DNA from: Desulfobacteraceae bacterium | GTDB taxonomy: Bacteria > Desulfobacterota > Desulfobacteria > Desulfobacterales > SURF-15 | Assembly (NCBI GenBank): GCA_003599475.1 | Contig: QZKK01000132.1 | Coordinates: 1 to 12,612, forward strand | Direction of reading: 5' to 3' | Length of the DNA stretch: 12,612 nt | Shown: positions 1 through 5,455 of the stretch, piece by piece | How positions within the stretch are numbered: the first letter of the stretch is position 1 | Layout of the letters: the number at the start of each line of letters is the position of its first letter | Program-made: the position numbers and the translations under genes | The notes under the pieces: generated by a model | What the model was told of the DNA's origin: nothing | What the model saw: the letters and a program-made list of their open reading frames with translations, nothing else | The model's database searches: none

Positions 1-134
1 CCGTCTTAAAAAATCGCTTTGATTTCGGTCATCGGAAGACAAGATCATGCAGCCATCCGCAGTCGCCGCCGTCCGGCATGTCATTGAAGAGTACCGCAGA
101 CCGAATCGTACAACACGAATACGGTTGTCGGTAA

Positions 135-1022
135 TCACGTCAGCCCCGCGGCTGCCATGATGTCCGGCACGAGCTCCTCCCGGCCGATCGCCATGATGTG
201 AACGCCGTGCCCCATCTTCTCCTCCCGGATCCGCGTGATCATCCGGCCGGCGATTTCGATCCCTTTCTGGATCGCGCGTCCCTTTGGGGCGGATGCCATC
301 TCATCGATGAGCTCCTGCGGGACGTTTACGCCGGCGACGTTTTTGTTCATGAACCGGGCCATGGGAGCCGAGGTGAGCAGGATGACTCCGGCGAGAATTT
401 TAACCGGAAACTGCAGCGCATATTCGATGAATCTTTTATACTTATCCAGATCGTAGACCGCCTGCGTCTGGATGAACTCGGCTCCTGCTTCGATTTTTTT
501 TTCGAACTTGATGAGCTGTGGTTCCAGTGGGTTTGCTTCCGGGGTTACGATCGCACCCGCGCAGAAGGATACTTTTCCGTCCAGGTCGTTTCCGGCCATG
601 TCTTTTCCCTTTTCCATCCCCCGGATCGTCATCAGAAGTTGGCTGGAATCGATGTCGAAGACCGGCTTTGCCTCCTTGTGGTCTCCCAGCATCACGGAGT
701 CTCCCGTCAGGCAGAGAACGTTGTGGATGCCCCGGCTGGCGGCAAACAAAAGATCGGCCTGAAGGGCTAGCCGGTTCCGGTCCCGGCACGTCATCTGCAG
801 AATGGGCTCACCTCCCATCTCCTTGATCAGCAGCGCGCCGCCCAGGGACGGGTACCGCATGACGGAGCTTTGATGATCGGTCACATTGATGGCATCCACC
901 CGGTCCTTGAGCAGCTCGATGTGGTGCTTCATCTTCTCCAGATTGGTCCCTTTGCCGGGTGCAACTTCACAGGTGACCACGAAGTCCTTGGTCCGGAGAG
1001 CTTCTTTGAATTTGGAAACCAT
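135..1022 (-). CDS. metF: Methylenetetrahydrofolate reductase (MetF), catalytic subunit
   Basis: Flavin-dependent TIM-barrel enzyme interconverting 5,10-methylene-THF and 5-methyl-THF in the methyl branch of the Wood-Ljungdahl pathway; cytoplasmic. The product is 295 aa, close to the E. coli length. Visible residues are Glu19 in TCEVAPGKG (equivalent of E. coli Glu28), Asp108 in CLTGD (equivalent of Asp120) and Gln187 in TQAVYD (equivalent of folate-contacting Gln183). I chose the ATG at 1022 because AAAGGA lies 7 nt upstream and because the paralogue at 8230-9105 starts at the matching place; an ATG at 1079 would add 19 residues that fit nothing. It follows metV after 142 nt of repeat-rich spacer. 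MetF of this type usually works with MetV, and NAD(H) would be handled by partner subunits rather than by MetF itself (inference). It ends the recognisable cluster. Confidence 0.9.
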   Translation of the reverse strand: MVSKFKEALRTKDFVVTCEVAPGKGTNLEKMKHHIELLKDRVDAINVTDHQSSVMRYPSLGGALLIKEMGGEPILQMTCRDRNRLALQADLLFAASRGIHNVLCLTGDSVMLGDHKEAKPVFDIDSSQLLMTIRGMEKGKDMAGNDLDGKVSFCAGAIVTPEANPLEPQLIKFEKKIEAGAEFIQTQAVYDLDKYKRFIEYALQFPVKILAGVILLTSAPMARFMNKNVAGVNVPQELIDEMASAPKGRAIQKGIEIAGRMITRIREEKMGHGVHIMAIGREELVPDIMAAAGLT

Positions 1023-1055
1023 AGGGGGATCCTTTGATTGAATCGTTGCAGATAC

Positions 1056-1090
1056 TCGGCGGGTTTCGCTCCGCTTCACCCGCCCTACGT
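1056..1090. repeat. REP-like palindromic element between metV and metF
   Basis: GGCGGGT (1058-1064) and ACCCGCC (1078-1084) form a perfect 7-bp stem around a 13-nt loop rich in CGCT. The minus strand begins GTAGGGCGGGTGAAGCGG, resembling the widespread GTAGGGCGGGT-type intergenic repeats of bacteria, as I recall them. It has no T-run, so it is not a clear terminator, but it could stabilise or attenuate the mRNA before metF. Confidence 0.6.
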
Positions 1091-1092
1091 AC

Positions 1093-1155
1093 TCTGACTT
1101 CTGACCTCTGATTTCTGACTTCTGACCTCTGACCTCTGATTTCTGACTTCTATCA
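1093..1155. repeat. Heptanucleotide tandem repeat TCTGAYY
   Basis: Eight uninterrupted 7-nt units fit TCTGAYY (1093-1148): TCTGACT, TCTGACC, TCTGATT, TCTGACT, TCTGACC, TCTGACC, TCTGATT, TCTGACT. A decayed ninth (TCTATCA) follows. The whole repeat lies in the metV-metF spacer, just after the metV stop. On the minus strand the pattern reads RRTCAGA. A short SEVRSQ-type ORF across it is an artefact of the repeat. Confidence 0.9.
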
Positions 1156-1164
1156 CTGTTCGTT

Positions 1165-1818
1165 TCAGGCCGCGGGCAGCCTGAATTTTCCCGGCTTCGG
1201 TTCTCCGAGGTGGTTTCTCGGTTTCTGGAATTTTCGCATGGAGTCGACGCGCCCGAGCTCGTTTAGCCGGTTGTAGATCAGCGTCCATACGCAGTCTTTG
1301 TTGGAATCGATCTCACATTTGCCGTTGTTGGTTCCCCCGCAGGGGCCGTTGACCAGTCCTTTGTGACAGTTTGTAACCGGACAGATCCCCCCGGTCTCGC
1401 CGATGATGCAGGTTCCGCACTGGTTGCAGATTTCGTCGAAAAACCCGGAAGCGGTCTCTTTGCCGATAAATATGGTATCGAGCGCCGGGATGACCATCTT
1501 CTTCAACTGCCTGGCGATGGTCTGAACGCCGAATGCGCAGGTCATAATCAGCAAGGCTCCCGCCTGATTCATCTGCGGGCCGTATTCTTCCAGGATCTCC
1601 AGGGTCAGATTGTCGCAGGCCACCGGCACCACCACCTGTCCGGTGATCAGCTTTCCCTTTTGTTCCAGTGCTTCTTTCATCGCGCTCACCTCCGGTTGGC
1701 CCCCTGTGCGGGTCAAGGTCACGCAGGTTCCGCAGCCGATGATAAAGATTCTGCCGAATCCTTCCAAAAGCCGATCCAGCGCTTCTTCCGGTTTCGGTTT
1801 TGTGATCGATCGAATCAT
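1165..1818 (-). CDS. metV: MetV-like zinc/iron-sulfur partner of methylene-THF reductase
   Basis: 217 aa, matching the family of small cysteine-rich proteins (methylenetetrahydrofolate reductase C-terminal domain family) that pair with MetF and carry electrons to it. Cys residues are at 29, 32, 68 and 94 in the N-terminal half. A dense C-terminal set follows: CNQCGTC (131-137), GGICPVTNC (143-151), GPCGG (158-162), GKC (166-168) and Cys176 before Trp178. This pattern fits Fe-S cluster binding as known for acetogen MetV. The ATG at 1818 lies 1 nt past the stop of the NuoF/GltD fusion gene, with a GGAG inside that gene's 3' end about 10 nt upstream, so translation is probably coupled. A longer ORF running back to 2079 is only frame read-through and overlaps the fusion gene. 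As the bridge between the flavin/Fe-S complex and MetF, it is the best evidence that the upstream redox genes serve methyl-THF metabolism. Confidence 0.88.
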   Translation of the reverse strand: MIRSITKPKPEEALDRLLEGFGRIFIIGCGTCVTLTRTGGQPEVSAMKEALEQKGKLITGQVVVPVACDNLTLEILEEYGPQMNQAGALLIMTCAFGVQTIARQLKKMVIPALDTIFIGKETASGFFDEICNQCGTCIIGETGGICPVTNCHKGLVNGPCGGTNNGKCEIDSNKDCVWTLIYNRLNELGRVDSMRKFQKPRNHLGEPKPGKFRLPAA

Positions 1819-1819
1819 C

Positions 1820-4800
1820 TTATGTTTTCTCCTTTTCCAGATCGCATCGCAGGCACCGCAGCGCCTCGCGGCAGGCGACGTCCGGTCCGGAAAATCCCAT
1901 TTCGACCTCCCGGAAATCTTTGATGCGATCGGCGGCCTCTTCCATGGCGAGTTCGACCCTGGGTTGATCTTCGGCCCCTTCCTGATCCAGGGCAAGCCCG
2001 GTTTCCATTTCCAGGTCGGTCTTTTCGTCCGGGATTTCAATGCGCGCCGCATCCCCCAGAAGGTACTTGGCAATCGCAAGCGCAGCCCTTCGCCCCGAGG
2101 AGATGGCCCGGATCACGTAGGTGGGGCCGGTGGTAAAATCCCCACCGGCAAAGACCCCGGGGATGTTGGTCGAAAGCGTGTTCTCATCGACCTTCAGGGC
2201 TCCCCAAAGCGCCCGCTCCAACTGGCTGTCTTCAGACAAAAACGAGGTGTCCGGCGCCTGCCCGATGGAAATGATGACGTTTTCGGCCTCTACCGGCCGG
2301 CTCAACCCTTCATCGCAGATCGGATTGAAGCAGCCCTCATCGTCGAACACACAGACGCAGCGGACAAATTCAACCCCCAGGACCTTTCCCCCCTGCTGGA
2401 GGATTTGTTTGGGAGACCATGAAGGGTTCAAAACCACCCCTTCATCGACGGCTTCCCCGACATCCTTTTCCCAGGCGGGCATTTCGTCTCTGGGTTCGAG
2501 GCAGAAAAGCTGCACATCGTGCGCTCCCGCCCGCAGGGCGGTTCTGGCCACATCCACGGCCACATTGCCGCCGCCGATGACCACGGTCTTTCCCTTCAGC
2601 CGGATCTCTTTGCCCATTCGGACGTCGCGGAGAAATTTCAATCCGTAATAGAGCCCGGAAAGACCTTCCTCCTCGCCCGGGATCCCGATCCGTTTGCTCG
2701 CCTGGGCGCCGGCTGCGATAAAGACCGCATCGTAGCCTTCGGACAAGAGGTCGGTTACCGTGTGGCTCTTGTCGATGGGGGAGTTGTATTGGATCTTGAC
2801 CCCGCAGTTTTCGATGTACCGGATCTCGTCTGCGATCACCTGGCGCGGAAGGCGGAATTCGGGCACGGTAACCCCGAGCATGCCGCCGGCAACCGCCTGG
2901 GCTTCGAAGACAGTCACCGGATACCCCATCTTTCTCAGATAGTAGGCGCAGGTCAGCCCCGCGGGGCCCGCTCCCACAACCGCCGCCTGCTGCGATCGGG
3001 TAACCGGAAAAGGCTCCCTTTCCGGCCCGATGTGGGTGAAGTACCAGTCGGAAGCAAACCGCTTCAGGGCCCGGATGGCGACTGGTTCATCCAGTTCCCC
3101 CCGGCGGCACTTGAACTCGCACGGATGGATGCAGATCCGTCCGCATACGGCGGGAAAGGGATTCCGCTCCCGGATGATCTCCACGGCCTCTTTGTATTTT
3201 CCAAGGGCCACGGCGGCAACGTAGTTGGGCACATCGATTCCGGCCGGGCACGCATGCTGGCATGCCGAAATCACCATGGTATCGCAGGTTGCACCCGCGC
3301 AGCGGTGCTCCCGGATATGGTCCTCATACTCTTTTAAAAAATATTTCAGGGTGGATAAAGCCGGTTTGGCGCAGTTCATCCCGAGACCGCACAGGGATGC
3401 TTCGGACATGGTCTGTCCGAGATCCCGGATCGTCTCGAGGTCCTCGATCCGCCCGCGGCCGTCGGTGATCCGCGTCAAAATCTCCAAAAGCTGGGTGGTG
3501 CCCAGCCGGCAGGGGGCGCACTTGCCACAGGATTCGGACTGGGTGAAGCTCAAAAAGAAGCGGGCGATTTCAACCATGCAGTTGTTTTCATCCAGGACCA
3601 CCATGCCGCCGGAGCCCATGATCGCACCGATTCGCTGCAGGGTGTCGAAATCGATCGATAGGTTTAAAAACTGCGCCGGCACACAGCCGCCGGAGGGTCC
3701 TCCCATCTGGACCGCCTTGAATCGTCTCCCTTTGGGAATCCCGCCGCCGATCTCGTAGACCACATCTTTTACGGTCGCTCCGATGGGGACCTCGACAAGC
3801 CCGGTGTTGTTGACCTTTCCCGCAAGCGAAAAGATCTTGGTCCCCTTGCTCTGTTCGGTCCCCACCTGTGCGTACCAGGCGGCCCCGTGTTTGACGATCA
3901 GAGGGATATTGGCAAAGGTCTCCACGTTGTTGATATTCGATGGTTTTTGATCGAGGCCGGCCTGGGCCGGAAAGGGCGGCCGGGCTCTCGGCATGCCCCG
4001 TTTCCCTTCGATCGAGGCCATGAGCGCCGTCTCCTCTCCGCAGACGAAGGCGCCGGCCCCCATCTTCAGCGAAAGGTCGAAGCAGAGTCCTGTGCCGAGG
4101 ATGTTTTCTCCCAGGAGGCCGATTTCTCTCGCCTGCTCGATTGCGGTCGTCAGGTGCTCGACTGCGATCGGGTATTCTTCCCGAACATAGATATAACCGT
4201 ACTCAGCGCCGATGGCATAGGCGCCGATCATCATCCCTTCGAGCACCGCATGGGGGTCTCCCTCCAAAATGGCGCGGTCCATAAACGCCCCGGGGTCTCC
4301 CTCGTCCGCATTGCAGATGATGTACTTGGGGCTTCCTGCGGACTGCCGGCAGAATTTCCACTTGATCCCGGTGGGAAAACCCGCCCCGCCGCGGCCCCTG
4401 AGTTTTGCGGCGACCACCTCTTCGATCACACTCTCCGGGCTCATTTTGGAAAGCGCCTTTGAAAACGCTTCATACCCGCCGGCTGCGATATAGTGCTCGA
4501 TATTCTGGGGGTCGATTCTCCCGCAGTTTGCCAAAACCCGCCGAAGCTGCTTTTTGTAGAAGGGGATCTGATCCCGGTGGTAGATGGGCTGAAAGGTTTT
4601 CGGATCCCGGTAGGCCAGCCGGTCGATGAGCTGATTTCTTTTCAGCGTGGCGGAAACGATTTCCGGAGCGTCGACCGGATCGACCTCCTGGTACTGGACT
4701 CCCAAAGGTTCGACGGCAACCACCGGCGCCTTGGCGCAGAAGCCGTGGCAGCCGGTTGCGCGAATCTCCACCCGCTGCGTCAGGCCCTGCTTTTTGACCT

Positions 4801-4948
4801 CGTCGACAAGCGCCTCTTTCACCTGGCCGGCTCCGTAGGCCCGGCATCCGGTCATGCAGATATGCACCTGGATCCTATCTCCTGCCGCCTTCGCAAGGAT
4901 CTTGTTTCGAAACCATTCCAGTTGTCCGATGGAAGAGAGTTTTGCCAT
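1820..4948 (-). CDS. NuoF/HydB-like NADH-binding subunit fused to a GltD/NfnB-like FAD oxidoreductase
   Basis: 1042 aa, two flavoproteins in one chain. Residues 1-100 form a thioredoxin-like [2Fe-2S] domain (Cys31, Cys35, Cys67, Cys71). Residues ~125-545 are NuoF-like, with GRGGAGFPTG at 185-194 and NADEGDPG at 213-220 for FMN/NADH, CGEE at 303-306, and a [4Fe-4S] site at Cys474, Cys477, Cys480 and Cys520. Residues ~550-1000 resemble glutamate synthase small subunit or NfnB: Cys563, Cys567, Cys602, Cys606, Cys610 and Cys614 for Fe-S clusters, GAGPAG at 659-664 for FAD, GGGNVA at 792-797 for a second dinucleotide, and AGGD at 934-937. A Cys pair (1032, 1035) ends the protein. NuoF alone is usually ~430-600 aa. 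The ATG at 4948 abuts the nuoE-like stop codon. The second dinucleotide site has CLEPR (816-820) where GltD-type proteins usually have an Arg-Arg pair for the NADPH phosphate, so NAD(H) rather than NADP(H) is my inference. Likely role: NADH entry or exit point, possibly flavin-based bifurcation. Confidence 0.9.
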   Translation of the reverse strand: MAKLSSIGQLEWFRNKILAKAAGDRIQVHICMTGCRAYGAGQVKEALVDEVKKQGLTQRVEIRATGCHGFCAKAPVVAVEPLGVQYQEVDPVDAPEIVSATLKRNQLIDRLAYRDPKTFQPIYHRDQIPFYKKQLRRVLANCGRIDPQNIEHYIAAGGYEAFSKALSKMSPESVIEEVVAAKLRGRGGAGFPTGIKWKFCRQSAGSPKYIICNADEGDPGAFMDRAILEGDPHAVLEGMMIGAYAIGAEYGYIYVREEYPIAVEHLTTAIEQAREIGLLGENILGTGLCFDLSLKMGAGAFVCGEETALMASIEGKRGMPRARPPFPAQAGLDQKPSNINNVETFANIPLIVKHGAAWYAQVGTEQSKGTKIFSLAGKVNNTGLVEVPIGATVKDVVYEIGGGIPKGRRFKAVQMGGPSGGCVPAQFLNLSIDFDTLQRIGAIMGSGGMVVLDENNCMVEIARFFLSFTQSESCGKCAPCRLGTTQLLEILTRITDGRGRIEDLETIRDLGQTMSEASLCGLGMNCAKPALSTLKYFLKEYEDHIREHRCAGATCDTMVISACQHACPAGIDVPNYVAAVALGKYKEAVEIIRERNPFPAVCGRICIHPCEFKCRRGELDEPVAIRALKRFASDWYFTHIGPEREPFPVTRSQQAAVVGAGPAGLTCAYYLRKMGYPVTVFEAQAVAGGMLGVTVPEFRLPRQVIADEIRYIENCGVKIQYNSPIDKSHTVTDLLSEGYDAVFIAAGAQASKRIGIPGEEEGLSGLYYGLKFLRDVRMGKEIRLKGKTVVIGGGNVAVDVARTALRAGAHDVQLFCLEPRDEMPAWEKDVGEAVDEGVVLNPSWSPKQILQQGGKVLGVEFVRCVCVFDDEGCFNPICDEGLSRPVEAENVIISIGQAPDTSFLSEDSQLERALWGALKVDENTLSTNIPGVFAGGDFTTGPTYVIRAISSGRRAALAIAKYLLGDAARIEIPDEKTDLEMETGLALDQEGAEDQPRVELAMEEAADRIKDFREVEMGFSGPDVACREALRCLRCDLEKEKT

Positions 4949-5455
4949 TTACGATTGCTCTCCCTTGTCCTTTCCGTATTGCCCCCCATATTGTCCTAGA
5001 ATGCCGGTGACCTTGGTCGGGTTGAGTTTTCCGAAGTAATCCCGGTTGACCATCATGGTGGGGGCTAGAAAGCAGGCCCCCAGACAGGCTACGGTCTCCA
5101 GCGTAAACTGATAGTCGGGGCTCGTCTCCCCTTCTTCAAGGCTTAGTTCCCGCTTCAGCAGCCGGAGGATGCCCCTGCTGCCCTTCACATGGCAGGCGGT
5201 TCCCCGGCAGACCCTTAACACGCAGCGGCCCTTGGGTTTTAAGGAAAACCCCGAATAAAATGTGACCACCCCCTGAACCTCGGAGGGATGGGTCGTAAGT
5301 GCCTCTGCAATCGGTTCGATGGTTTCCGGCGGCACATAGCCGAATGCTTCCTGCACCTCCTGCAGCAGCGGAATCAGCCCCCACTTTTCCCCCCGGTGCT
5401 TTTCCATTATGCTCTTTAGCAGATCCCAGTCGATCGGTTTCGGTTTCACTCTCAC
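4949..5455 (-). CDS. NuoE/HydC-like [2Fe-2S] thioredoxin-fold subunit
   Basis: 168 aa, the usual size of the NuoE family, which passes electrons between NuoF flavin and other centres. After an N-terminal helical part (LLQEVQEAFGYVPPE is a typical family stretch), the four [2Fe-2S] ligands are Cys83 and Cys88 (CRGTAC) and Cys124 and Cys128 (CLGAC). The start is uncertain: GTG at 5455 directly follows the TAA of the FdhA-like gene, but the AAGGAG is then only 3 nt away. A second GTG two codons later, at 5449, has a better 9-nt spacing. The two options differ by two residues. Its stop is immediately followed by the ATG of the NuoF/GltD fusion. Because the fusion already has its own N-terminal thioredoxin-like [2Fe-2S] domain, the complex would contain two such domains, as in trimeric NAD-linked hydrogenases and formate dehydrogenases. 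Confidence 0.92.
   Translation of the reverse strand: MRVKPKPIDWDLLKSIMEKHRGEKWGLIPLLQEVQEAFGYVPPETIEPIAEALTTHPSEVQGVVTFYSGFSLKPKGRCVLRVCRGTACHVKGSRGILRLLKRELSLEEGETSPDYQFTLETVACLGACFLAPTMMVNRDYFGKLNPTKVTGILGQYGGQYGKDKGEQS

Noticed and set aside
4..27. Possible terminator after metF: AAATC/GATTT stem followed by a T-run on the minus strand
   Set aside because: The stem is only 5 bp and mostly A/T, too weak to call; nothing else is recognisable in 1-134.
198..770. Long plus-strand open frames opposite metF
   Set aside because: Antisense shadows of a clearly conserved gene, with no recognisable domain and no good ribosome-binding site.
1085..1288. Small minus-strand ORF with SEVRSQ-like repeats
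   Set aside because: It is the TCTGAYY array read as protein plus the 3' end of metV in another frame.
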